Positions 8,137 to 16,100 of a DNA stretch of 50,215 nt are shown piece after piece (the first letter of the stretch is position 1; each line of letters begins with the position of its first letter). The stretch lies in contig NZ_JADLQX010000042.1 in assembly GCF_015477605.1 (NCBI RefSeq), positions 1-50,215 on the forward strand. The letters are read 5' to 3'. The translations under genes and the position numbers were made by a program. Source of the stretch: Nocardia amamiensis (GTDB lineage: Bacteria; Actinomycetota; Actinomycetes; Mycobacteriales; Mycobacteriaceae). The notes below the pieces were generated by a model. That model was not told the origin of the DNA. It did not search any database and was given only the letters and a program-made list of their open reading frames with translations.

Positions 8137-9054
8137 CTAACCGGCGGTGAGCCCGCGGACGATGGCCTCGGTGTTGGCGCGCATCATGTCCAGGTAGGTG
8201 CCCGCGCCGCCGCCCGGTTCGGTGAGCGACTCCGAGTACAGCGGGATCACCTGCACGTGCAGGCCGGCCTGTTCGGCGAGCACCCTGGCCAAGCGATCGG
8301 GTTGCGAGGAATCGGCGAAGATCGCGCCGACCCCGGCGGCGCGGATCGTCCCGGCGAGCGCGGCCAGATCCGACGGGCTCGGCGAGGCGAGCGTGGTGCC
8401 GCCCGGAATCACGGCGCCGACCACGGCGAAGCCGAATCGCTCTGCGAGGTAACCGAAGACGTGGTGGTTGGTGACCAACTTGCGTCGCTCGGCGGGAATC
8501 GTGGCGAACCGATCGGTCATCCAGCGGTCGAGCCGATCGAGTTCGGCGAGGTAGCGGTCGGCCCCCGCGCGGATCGCGGCGGCGTCGACACCGTCGGCGT
8601 TCGCGATGATCCGATCACGGACGACCTCGACGGCCTTGCGCACGCGACGCGGGTCGGTCCAGAAGTGCGGGTCCGGCCTGCCCTGCGCGTCGTCGGCGGA
8701 GTAGCTGATCGGATCGATCTCCGTGCCGACCGAAACGGCCGCGACACCGGACTGCTCGGCCGCCTCGACATTGCGCAGCACGTTCTCCTCGAGGCCGAGA
8801 CCGTTGTAGACGATCAGGCTCGCGCGTTCGAGCTGGGCGGCCTGCTGGGCGGATATCGCGAAGAAGTGCGGGTCCGCGTTCGGCGGCATCAGGACGGTGA
8901 CCTCGACCGCGTCGCCGGCGATGGCGCGCGTGAGGTCGCCGAGAATATTGGTGGTGACGATGATTCCGCCGCGGTCGGCGCCGGAATTCAGGCATGCGGT
9001 CGGCGCGAGCAGCGCCGCGGCGACCAGTGCGCACATCCGGATCGCGCGCTTCAT
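8137..9054 (-). CDS. aztC: Zinc ABC transporter substrate-binding lipoprotein AztC
   Basis: The 305-residue protein belongs to the cluster 9 metal-binding proteins that bring zinc to an ABC permease. The N-terminus is a lipoprotein signal (PTAC, Cys near residue 21). The expected metal ligands are visible: His in NADPHFFAIS, His in GRPDPHFWTDP, His in TNHHVFGYLAERF, and an acidic residue in AIFADSSQ. There is no long His-rich loop of the ZnuA kind. The ATG at 9054 overlaps the TGA of the upstream aztB-aztD fusion (ATGA), so translation is coupled. The operon lies behind a Zur-type palindrome, so expression should rise when zinc is scarce. Confidence 0.92.
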   Translation of the reverse strand: MKRAIRMCALVAAALLAPTACLNSGADRGGIIVTTNILGDLTRAIAGDAVEVTVLMPPNADPHFFAISAQQAAQLERASLIVYNGLGLEENVLRNVEAAEQSGVAAVSVGTEIDPISYSADDAQGRPDPHFWTDPRRVRKAVEVVRDRIIANADGVDAAAIRAGADRYLAELDRLDRWMTDRFATIPAERRKLVTNHHVFGYLAERFGFAVVGAVIPGGTTLASPSPSDLAALAGTIRAAGVGAIFADSSQPDRLARVLAEQAGLHVQVIPLYSESLTEPGGGAGTYLDMMRANTEAIVRGLTAG

Positions 9055-11060
9055 CGGCCGGCCTCCACCATCACCGTCGGGCTGATGTCGAGGGGAAATG
9101 TTCGTGCGCCGCGGAGGTTGTCCGCGTAGTCGATCTCGTGGATCACCTTTGCCACAGGATCGTTGACATAGGCGCGGTGGTCGTCGACGAGGATCACCGG
9201 TGCTTCCGCACCGGCGGCTACCGGTGCGGTCAGCGGCCGCGCCGGGGTGGACTCGCGCCCGGACGCCGGGTCGTAACCATGCAGCAGGCCGTCCTCGGTG
9301 AGAGTCAGCACCGCGGTGCCCTCCCCCGCCGTGTTCACCGCGACCACCGGACCCGTCTCCAGCAAGGTCCACGTCGTGCGCCTGATGTCGAGCATCCAGG
9401 CGCCCCGCCGTCCCGCCCGCGCCACCAGCGTCGCGCTGCTGGGACGATGGAAGAACTCCACCGCACGGTCGCCGTCCGCGACAGCGTGCGGATACGGGAT
9501 CTTCGCACCCGTGAACACCGCGTTTCGCGCCGTCACCACCAATGCCCCATCGGCGCAACCGAAGACGACGCCACGCCGCGTCACCGCCGAGCCGCGCGGG
9601 TCCGGGCACCGCTCCGCGATGACCGCGGCCGGTGCGCCGTCCCGGGTGCGGACCTCGATGGCTCCCCGCGCAGGGACAGCGACGAGCAAGTGCTCGGCGT
9701 AGGGCACGGCTACCCCGTCCTCGATCGCGCCGCGTTCGTGCAGCGAGCCGGTGCCGAGCGCGGGCCGGTCGAGCAGAGTCGTGCCACCCGTTTCGAAAGC
9801 GACTGCCGTGACACTGCCGTCGCCGTGCACGGCCGAGACCGCACCACCGGTGAACGCACCGAGATTCCGCGCAGCCGCCCGGTAATAGTGCACATGGTCG
9901 CCGTGGTCGACCGTCCACGCGCCAGCGTCGACGGTACGCACCCCGCCACGGCCGGACAGGAAGGCGAAACGGCCGTCGCCGCCGATACCGTCGACACCTT
10001 CGGTCCGGCCGAGGTCGATGACGCCCCCGGTGATGAGATCGACAACCCGCACGGCACCGGTCCCTCTGTCGGCCACCACAAGACGCGGCTGCGCTTCCGC
10101 GGTCTCCTCGGCACCCTCGACATAGCCGTGCGGCGTCGCCGCCACCGGTTGGGACGGCCCGCTCGCGCCGCAGCCGAGCAGCGGCGCGATCGCCGCGACG
10201 ATCAGCGACAGTGCCAGCGGTTTCGACGTCGGACCGGTCGAGCGAACTCGATCACGCAACCAGGCCGACAGCGCGGAGAGGAAGAACAAAGCGACGGCGG
10301 TCGCGGCGATCGTCGCGCCCGCGGCGGTGCCCGCGTGCCACGAAATCACCAGTCCGGCAACCGTGGCCACCGCACCGAGCACCGCGGCGGTGAGCATGAT
10401 CGACCGGATGCGATGCGCCCAGTAGACCGCGGCCGCGGGCGGCGCGATGAGCAGGCCGAAGACCAGCAGCGTGCCGACGATATGGAACGACGCGACGATC
10501 GCCAGGGTCACCAGGCCGATCAGCGCCACATGCGCAACACGGGGTCGCAGCCCGAGAGTGTGCCCTTTGCGCGGATCGAAGGTGAGCGCGACGAACGCCC
10601 GGTGGCCCAGTACCGAAACCACGGCCGCGAGAACCACCGCGGCCGCCAGGTACCACAGATCCCGTTCCCGGACGGCCAGCACGTCACCGAAGAGGAATCC
10701 GGTCAGGTCGACCGCGAACGACGGCGAACGCGACACGACGATCACACCCACCGACAGCATCCCGACGAACAGCAGCCCGATGCCCGTGTCGGGCGCGAAT
10801 CTGGTGCCGCGGCCCAGGACGGAGACTCCGACCGCCATCGCCGCCGCGCTGAATGCCGCACCCAGCAACAGGTTTCCGCCCAGCAGGGCCGCTATCGCGA
10901 CACCCGGCAGCATTCCGTGCGCCATCGCGTCGCTCAGAAAAGCCATGCCGCGCACCACGACCCACGTTCCCGAGATGGCGCACAGGCACGACACGAGCAG
11001 CCCGCCGCACAAGGCCCGCTGAACGAAGGAAACCTCGAACGGGGCGACCAACCACTCCAT
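9051..11060 (-). CDS. aztB: AztB permease fused to an AztD-like zinc metallochaperone
   Basis: One 669-residue frame joins two proteins that are separate in described azt loci. Residues 1-265 form a cluster 9 metal ABC permease with about eight membrane segments and the typical GTWVVVRGMAFLSDAMAHG and LTGFLFGD regions. Residues 282-297 read like a lipoprotein signal ending LLGC (Cys about 297). Residues 305-669 are an AztD-like propeller with PHGYVEGAEE near 310-319 and a His cluster DHGDHVHYY near 385-393. The start at ATG 11060 is chosen because the longer frame from 11093 would run through the Zur box. An internal TTG at 10259 could in principle start a separate AztD lipoprotein, but no ribosome-binding site precedes it. 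It is first in the minus-strand zinc operon. Confidence 0.86.
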   Translation of the reverse strand: MEWLVAPFEVSFVQRALCGGLLVSCLCAISGTWVVVRGMAFLSDAMAHGMLPGVAIAALLGGNLLLGAAFSAAAMAVGVSVLGRGTRFAPDTGIGLLFVGMLSVGVIVVSRSPSFAVDLTGFLFGDVLAVRERDLWYLAAAVVLAAVVSVLGHRAFVALTFDPRKGHTLGLRPRVAHVALIGLVTLAIVASFHIVGTLLVFGLLIAPPAAAVYWAHRIRSIMLTAAVLGAVATVAGLVISWHAGTAAGATIAATAVALFFLSALSAWLRDRVRSTGPTSKPLALSLIVAAIAPLLGCGASGPSQPVAATPHGYVEGAEETAEAQPRLVVADRGTGAVRVVDLITGGVIDLGRTEGVDGIGGDGRFAFLSGRGGVRTVDAGAWTVDHGDHVHYYRAAARNLGAFTGGAVSAVHGDGSVTAVAFETGGTTLLDRPALGTGSLHERGAIEDGVAVPYAEHLLVAVPARGAIEVRTRDGAPAAVIAERCPDPRGSAVTRRGVVFGCADGALVVTARNAVFTGAKIPYPHAVADGDRAVEFFHRPSSATLVARAGRRGAWMLDIRRTTWTLLETGPVVAVNTAGEGTAVLTLTEDGLLHGYDPASGRESTPARPLTAPVAAGAEAPVILVDDHRAYVNDPVAKVIHEIDYADNLRGARTFPLDISPTVMVEAGR

Positions 11061-11075
11061 GACGCAGCACCCTAC

Positions 11076-11094
11076 AATGATAACGATTATCATT
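11076..11094. promoter_or_regulatory. Zur/Fur-type box between divergent zinc-uptake genes
   Basis: AATGATAACGATTATCATT is a 9-1-9 inverted repeat with eight of nine positions paired. This is the pattern bound by Fur-family repressors; Zur is the likely one given the zinc genes on both sides. It lies 15 bases before ATG 11060 on the minus strand and 22 bases before ATG 11117 on the plus strand, close enough to block both promoters. It is AT-rich against a very GC-rich background. Confidence 0.85.
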
Positions 11095-11116
11095 TCAACT
11101 AGTGATGGGGGTCGCG

Positions 11117-11800
11117 ATGCCGCCGCCAGATATCCGTATCGCCGAGTTGTCGGCCGGATACCGGGGACATCAGGTGCTGCACGAGCTCAGCGTCACGATT
11201 CCGGGCGGACAGGTGACCGCCCTCGCCGGGCCGAACGGGTCCGGCAAATCCACCCTGCTCGGCGTCCTCGCCGGTGTCATCACACCCACCGCGGGAACGC
11301 TCAGCCTGGGACACGCCCGACCGGCATTCGTCGTGCAACAGAGCAGCGTCCCCGCGACCCTGCCGATCACGGTCCACGAAACCGTCGCCATGGGCCGCTG
11401 GGCGCATCGCGGCGCGTGGCGCCGCCTCACCCGGCGGGACCGGACGATCGTGCGGGAATACCTCGGCCGCATGGACATCGCCGACCTTGCCGACCGCCGA
11501 TTGGACACCCTCTCCGGCGGCCAGCGCCAGCGCGCGCTGCTCGCCCAGGCACTCGCTCAGGAATCCGGCTTACTCCTGCTCGACGAACCGACGACCGGTC
11601 TGGATACCCTTGCCCAACAGGAGATTTCCGAGGCGATCCGCCGAGTCGGCGACCAAGGCGTCACGGTCGTGCACGCCACACACAGCCGCGAGGACGCATT
11701 GCGCGCCGATCACTGCCTTCTTATACGCGACGGACGGATCGCCGCTCAGGGAGACCCGCACACCGTCCTGCACGGCGAGCGAACCGCCGAACCGGCGTGA
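11117..11800 (+). CDS. aztA: Zinc ABC transporter ATP-binding protein AztA
   Basis: The 227-residue ATPase has Walker A GPNGSGKST (about residues 38-46), a Q-loop (VVQQSS), the ABC signature LSGGQRQR, Walker B LLLLDEPT and the switch His in HATHS. It would power zinc import through the AztB domain of the divergent fusion protein. ATG 11117 is chosen because GGGGG lies 6-10 bases upstream; ATG 11105 and GTG 11102 are in-frame alternatives very close to the Zur box. Splitting the ATPase onto the opposite strand, sharing one operator with the permease operon, keeps both units under the same zinc signal. Confidence 0.92.
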   Translation: MPPPDIRIAELSAGYRGHQVLHELSVTIPGGQVTALAGPNGSGKSTLLGVLAGVITPTAGTLSLGHARPAFVVQQSSVPATLPITVHETVAMGRWAHRGAWRRLTRRDRTIVREYLGRMDIADLADRRLDTLSGGQRQRALLAQALAQESGLLLLDEPTTGLDTLAQQEISEAIRRVGDQGVTVVHATHSREDALRADHCLLIRDGRIAAQGDPHTVLHGERTAEPA

Positions 11801-11879
11801 ATCGCCGCGCCCAAAGAGCGCCACGTCTCGACGGTCTCGCGACAGCAGCCGACCGCTCTACACGCAGATGCACACCGAA

Positions 11880-13091
11880 CTAGCGGGGCACTCCGGGCAT
11901 TCCAGCGAAGAGAATCCGAAAGACGCTGGGAGCGTCGAGCACGACCGCGGCTGACGGAACATAAGGAGCGCCTTCGTTGGTGTCGGTGACGGCATAGCCG
12001 GCGTGGCTGCCGGGCACGCGGTCGAGGATCCCTTCGCAGTGTGGGCCGCCGGTGGCGTTCACCTTCGGCAGGTCGCCGGGGTAGGTATAGGGCCGAGCGC
12101 CGTACATGAAACTGGCGTTGAAGATGGCGCCCGGCACGGTTCCGCCGATGATGGCTTCGGCCGCGGGCAGCGCCTTCGCGATGCCGACGACCACGCAGTA
12201 CAGCACGGGCGAATACCGGTCGAGCAGGGCGCTGGTCGGTCGCAGGAGTTCCACCGCCGCGCCGAGACCGTGCTCGTTCTCGGCGAGCGCGGCCCCGGCG
12301 GTGTCGGCGAACCCGATCAGCTCGAGCAGCAGGGCATCCATGTCTTGCGCACCGGTGGTGATCGTCTCGCTCGGCACGGTCGCGTTGTCCACGGTGCGCA
12401 ACAGATCGGGAGCAGTGTCGGCGTACAGCCCGGCGACATCTCGGGCAGCGGACAGGTCTCGTCGGAGCGCGGGCAGGCTCGGATTGAGCTGCCGCAGATA
12501 GTCATCGGCGCGGGCGAGGAAATCGCCGAACTGATCGCCGCGACCGTGCAGCGCGGTGCCCAGCCCGGTCAGCGTGGCGTTGAGCTTGCCGGGTTCGACC
12601 GCGGCGAGGATGGCGCTCAGTCGCTGGAACAGCGTGTTGTACTCGACGGTGACGGCGTCGGCGCGGATCGTCGCGCCCGGTCGCATCGGCGTCGGCGACG
12701 GCATGCCCGGCACGACGAAGGTGACGTACTTCGCGCCGAACACCGTGGTGGAGCGGATGTCCACCGTCGCGTTGGCGGGCACCAGCCGCAGCAACTCGGG
12801 ATCGAGCTCGAGCCGCAGGCGTACGTGGTCGTCGCGATATTCCACCGCGCTCACCCGTCCGAGTTCCACCCCTCGCATCCGGACCTTCGCATCGGGATCG
12901 AGAACCAGCCCCGAGCGGGGCGCCTCGACGGTAACCGTCGCGGTGGACCGGAACCGCCCCGCGTACATCGAGACGGCGAGCACGATGACCGCGGTGACCA
13001 GCAGAATCATCACCGCCCCCGCGAATTTCAACCGAATCGCTCGCCACACGACCAGCACTGCCCGGTTGCGGGAATCTCGCTTCGGATGCAC
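11880..13091 (-). CDS. Orphan MCE-family protein
   Basis: The 403-residue protein has an N-terminal membrane anchor (about residues 24-47) followed by an MCE/MlaD domain (VEAPRSGLVLDPDAKVRMRG, then VELGRVSAVEYRDDHVRLRLEL, and TVFGAKYVTFVVP) and a long helical C-terminal part, the usual arrangement of actinobacterial Mce subunits that form lipid- or sterol-carrying channels. Normal mce operons carry two YrbE permeases and six Mce proteins; here a single gene stands alone. It is divergent from cyp51 with a gap of 163 bases, so sterol or lipid binding is an attractive guess. The C-terminal tail lacks the extended Pro-rich region of some Mce proteins. It may work with a full Mce complex encoded elsewhere. 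Confidence 0.88.
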   Translation of the reverse strand: MHPKRDSRNRAVLVVWRAIRLKFAGAVMILLVTAVIVLAVSMYAGRFRSTATVTVEAPRSGLVLDPDAKVRMRGVELGRVSAVEYRDDHVRLRLELDPELLRLVPANATVDIRSTTVFGAKYVTFVVPGMPSPTPMRPGATIRADAVTVEYNTLFQRLSAILAAVEPGKLNATLTGLGTALHGRGDQFGDFLARADDYLRQLNPSLPALRRDLSAARDVAGLYADTAPDLLRTVDNATVPSETITTGAQDMDALLLELIGFADTAGAALAENEHGLGAAVELLRPTSALLDRYSPVLYCVVVGIAKALPAAEAIIGGTVPGAIFNASFMYGARPYTYPGDLPKVNATGGPHCEGILDRVPGSHAGYAVTDTNEGAPYVPSAAVVLDAPSVFRILFAGMPGVPR

Positions 13092-13192
13092 CGATCACCT
13101 CTTACCGCGGGCTGTGTGGCGAGGCACGCCACCAGCCCTGACCCGGGTGACGGCGGCGGGTCGGTCCCCTTGCCCGGCACTTCTCAATCGTA

Positions 13193-13214
13193 GTACTGTC
13201 CAGACACGTGTCCA
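13193..13214. promoter_or_regulatory. Shared 22-bp operator candidate, copy A (cyp51 promoter)
   Basis: The site contains the perfect palindrome GACACGTGTC (13203-13212) inside the core TGTCCAGACACGTGTCCA. It lies about 40 bases before the cyp51 start. The reverse complement of 16752-16773 matches it at 20 of 22 positions. A TetR-type dimer would suit such a site; the protein is not identified in this window. Confidence 0.6.
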
Positions 13215-13254
13215 TGATAGGTCTCGGGCACCGATCCCGGGGAAGGATTTCCAC

Positions 13255-14616
13255 ATGACGCTGGTGACACCACGGCGGGTATCCGGAGGCGACCACGAGC
13301 ACGGCCATCTAGAGGAGTTCCGCGTCGATCCGATCGGGCTGATGCGCCGGGTCCGCGAAGAGTGCGGTGACGTCGGGTCATTCGAGCTGGCGGGTCGGCA
13401 GGTCATCCTGCTGTCCGGCGCGGAGGCCAACGAATTCTTCTTCCGTTCCGGCGACGAGGACCTCGATCAGGCCGCCGCCTATCCGTTCATGAAGCCCATC
13501 TTCGGCGACGGCGTCGTCTTCGACGCCAGCCCGGAACGCCGCAAGGAGATGCTGCACAACCAGGCATTGCGCGCGGAGCACATGCGCGGCCACGCCGCGA
13601 CCATCGCCCGCGAGGTCGAGCGGATGCTGGCGCGCTGGGGCGACGAAGGGGAGATCGACCTGCTCGACTTCTTCGCCGAGCTGACCATCTACACCTCCTC
13701 GGCCTGCCTGATCGGCGTGAAGTTCCGCGACGAACTCGACGACCGCTTCGCCCGCCTCTACCACGATCTCGAACGCGGCACCGACGCATTGGCTTACGTC
13801 GACCCGTACGCCCCGATCGAGAGCTTCCGGCGCCGCGACCAGGCGCGCGCCGAGTTGGTGGAACTGGTCCAGGCGATCATGGACCGCAGGGCCGCGAACC
13901 CGCCCGCGGGCAAGGACGACCGGGACATGCTCGACGTGCTCATCTCGATCCCGGGCGACGACGGCCGGCCGCGGTTCAGCGCCAGCGAGATCACCGGCAT
14001 CTTCATCTCCATGATGTTCGCCGGCCACCACACCACCTCCGGCACGGCGGCCTGGACGATCATCGAACTGCTGCGCCACCCCGAGATATCGCGGCAGGTC
14101 GTCGGCGAACTCGACGAGCTCTACGCCGACGGCTCCGAGATCAGCTTCGGCGCGCTGCGCCGAATCCCCCGGCTCGAAGCGGTTCTCAAGGAAACACTGC
14201 GCCTGCACCCGCCGTTGATCATCCTCATGCGCGTGGCACGAGGCGAGTTCGATGTCCGCGGTCATCGCATCGCCCCCGGTGACCACGTGGCCGCCACCCC
14301 GGCCATCTCGAATCGGATTCCGGAGGACTTTCCCGATCCGGACGCCTTCGATCCCGGCCGCTACATCGACCCCAACCAGGCGGACATCGTCAACCGCTGG
14401 ACCTGGATTCCGTTCGGCGCGGGCCGCCACCGCTGCGTCGGGGCCGCGTTCGCGCTCATGCAATTGCAGGCGATCTTCTCCCTTCTCTTGCGCGACTGGG
14501 AGTTCGAGATGACCCAGCCACCGGACCGCTACCGCAACGACCACTCCAAGATGGTGGTGCAGCTCGTGCAGCCATGCACCGTCCGTTACCGGCGGCGCAA
14601 GTCCGGCACAGCGTGA
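13255..14616 (+). CDS. cyp51: Sterol 14-alpha-demethylase CYP51
   Basis: The 453-residue cytochrome P450 closely follows M. tuberculosis CYP51 as I remember it. Shared features include the N-terminal GGDHEHGHLEEFRVDPIGLM block, the I-helix FAGHHTTSGT with the oxygen-activating Thr pair, the ExxR motif KETLR, and the haem loop FGAGRHRCVG with the thiolate Cys at residue 394, the same number as in M. tuberculosis. The enzyme removes the 14-alpha methyl group of lanosterol-type sterols in three NADPH-dependent steps; the true substrate in actinobacteria without sterol synthesis is unknown. The start ATG 13255 has GGGGAAGGA six bases upstream. No ferredoxin gene follows, unlike the mycobacterial operon. 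A strong hairpin ends the unit. Confidence 0.96.
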   Translation: MTLVTPRRVSGGDHEHGHLEEFRVDPIGLMRRVREECGDVGSFELAGRQVILLSGAEANEFFFRSGDEDLDQAAAYPFMKPIFGDGVVFDASPERRKEMLHNQALRAEHMRGHAATIAREVERMLARWGDEGEIDLLDFFAELTIYTSSACLIGVKFRDELDDRFARLYHDLERGTDALAYVDPYAPIESFRRRDQARAELVELVQAIMDRRAANPPAGKDDRDMLDVLISIPGDDGRPRFSASEITGIFISMMFAGHHTTSGTAAWTIIELLRHPEISRQVVGELDELYADGSEISFGALRRIPRLEAVLKETLRLHPPLIILMRVARGEFDVRGHRIAPGDHVAATPAISNRIPEDFPDPDAFDPGRYIDPNQADIVNRWTWIPFGAGRHRCVGAAFALMQLQAIFSLLLRDWEFEMTQPPDRYRNDHSKMVVQLVQPCTVRYRRRKSGTA

Positions 14617-14621
14617 GCGGC

Positions 14622-14656
14622 CCGTGCTCCCCGCCTCCGGACGGCGGTGAGCACGG
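14622..14656. terminator. Hairpin between cyp51 and the convergent ligase remnant
   Basis: CCGTGCTCCCCGCC (14622-14635) pairs with GGCGGTGAGCACGG (14643-14656) with one mismatch and a 7-base loop. There is no T-run. Its position between convergent genes fits a bidirectional actinobacterial terminator. Confidence 0.6.
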
Positions 14657-14668
14657 CACCCGAGTGGG

Positions 14669-14815
14669 CTACTGGATGTCTCGGCGGATGCTCGTTCCAC
14701 CACACCGGCGCAGCGCGGTGAAGGTCGGCATCATGGCCGCGGCGTGGATCAGGGCCACCCCGTCGGGCATGGCGTCCACGGAATGCTCGAAGAGGTCGGC
14801 GAAATCGTTGGCCAT
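14669..14815 (-). pseudogene. Truncated acyl-CoA synthetase (FadD-like) N-terminus
   Basis: The 48-codon frame starts one base after the stop of the unknown 427-residue gene, on the same strand. It begins MANDFADLFEHSVDAMPDG followed by VALIHAAAMM, the typical opening of a fatty-acid or steroid acyl-CoA ligase (LFEHSVDAMPDRVALI). Real enzymes have about 500 residues. After VALI the sequence jumps to HAAAMMPTFTALRR, which resembles a segment about 200 residues further into such ligases, then ends RRDIQ-stop. This looks like a large internal deletion followed by frame loss. The remnant marks the former end of the operon. Confidence 0.6.
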
Positions 14816-14816
14816 G

Positions 14817-16100
14817 TCATTCCATCTCTGGGCGGAGCTGTCCCGCGACGGTGAGCGGAAGGGGTATCCCCCGGTCGGTGAAGGCGAACGCGGCGCCGGT
14901 GCTGAACCGGGTCAGCGCGACCTCCGTCGCCTCCCGGAACGGTTTCGCACCGAGCGAGACTTCGGCGGTCCAGCCCTGGTCGGTGGCGGCGACGGCCTCG
15001 GCGCTGAAGCGTGGATTCACGCCACGCACCAGTGCGTTCAGCGGGCCGAGGTGGTGTGGGCCGAGCAGTGACGGCCAAGTTCCGTCGGTGTGGGCGCCGC
15101 TGGTCGCCGGAAACGTCAGCCGGACGCGGCTGTCGGCTTCCTCCACCTCGATTCCCGTATAGCACAGTGGATTCAGAGCGGGATGCAGGCGCAGTACCGT
15201 CGCCAGCGCGCCGGTGTCATCGGCGAGGCCGAGGCAGTCGCGCATGCGCTCACTGGTGAGCCCGGCGATCCCGGCGAACTGTTTGCGCCCGATCTCCAGC
15301 GCCGCGGGGGCGTCCAATCGTGCGCGCACCGCGATCAGGAACCCGAGGGTCAACAGGTGGTGTTGCAGGCAGACCTCTTCGGCGATGCGCACCAGCGCCG
15401 AGCGGGAGAAGTCGGCGAAGCGCACATCGCTGAGCAACGGCCCCGAATAGTCCGGGCGCCCTTCGTCAGCGCGGTCGATCGCGGACAGCTCGAGCCCCGC
15501 CGCCACCGACCCGGCGACGAGTTCGGCGTTGGGCGGCACCGGCGGTGGCACATGCGCGGGATCGATGCGGACGGTCCACGCGCACATCGGTTTCCGATCG
15601 GCTGGTCGACGCGGCGGCCGGTGGATCGGCCGGACCCGAGCGTGCGGATTGGTGGCCAGGGCCGTCGCGTCGAACGTCGGGTCCTCGATGTCGTGGCACA
15701 TCGACACGACGAACTCCTCGCCCATCGGCTCCACGTCGGCGAGCGCGCCGCAGTGGTCGAGCCAGAACTCGCCATGGTGGCGATCGTCGACCCGGAACCG
15801 GAAATCCATGAACTGCGGTGGCGCGCCGATGTCCAGTTGCAGCCCTTTGAAGATGGTCTCCACGCCGTCGCCGGTGAAGCCGAGTGCGCGCTGCATGCGG
15901 CGGGTGTAGACCGGGCTGGCCGCCTGCCACTCCTCGATCGCGACCGCGGTCATGCCCTCCCGGCCGAACGCGGCGATGGAGTGCGCCATGCCCGAGCGGT
16001 CGATGAGGTGCCCGCACAGGAGCAGTTCGGGAACGAGCGCGGCCAGGGTCGTCCGATCCAGGTCGGCGAATCGGCTGTGCGGTGCGGCCACAGCGGTCAC
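14817..16100 (-). CDS. Conserved hypothetical protein coupled to an NTF2-like gene
   Basis: The 427-residue soluble protein starts at GTG 16100, whose GTGA overlaps the stop of the upstream NTF2-like gene; a GTG at 16136 would be 12 codons longer. I do not recognise the family. Visible features are an N-terminal helical part (MAHSIAAFGREGMTAVAIEE), conserved-looking HHGEFWLDHCGAL and MCHDIEDPTFDATAL segments rich in His, Asp and Cys, a Pro-rich linker near residue 195, and a C-terminal half with HPALNPLCYTGIEV. The duplicated use of His/Asp/Cys might bind a metal or cofactor. Its neighbours (CYP51, NTF2 fold, acyl-CoA ligase remnant) suggest sterol or lipid metabolism, as inference only. Confidence 0.8.
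   Translation of the reverse strand: MTAVAAPHSRFADLDRTTLAALVPELLLCGHLIDRSGMAHSIAAFGREGMTAVAIEEWQAASPVYTRRMQRALGFTGDGVETIFKGLQLDIGAPPQFMDFRFRVDDRHHGEFWLDHCGALADVEPMGEEFVVSMCHDIEDPTFDATALATNPHARVRPIHRPPRRPADRKPMCAWTVRIDPAHVPPPVPPNAELVAGSVAAGLELSAIDRADEGRPDYSGPLLSDVRFADFSRSALVRIAEEVCLQHHLLTLGFLIAVRARLDAPAALEIGRKQFAGIAGLTSERMRDCLGLADDTGALATVLRLHPALNPLCYTGIEVEEADSRVRLTFPATSGAHTDGTWPSLLGPHHLGPLNALVRGVNPRFSAEAVAATDQGWTAEVSLGAKPFREATEVALTRFSTGAAFAFTDRGIPLPLTVAGQLRPEME

Noticed and set aside
8137..9918. Long minus-strand frame extending aztC upstream to 9918
   Set aside because: The extension is Arg/Gly-rich shadow of the aztB-aztD fusion. The lipoprotein signal starts at ATG 9054 and overlaps the upstream stop as ATGA.
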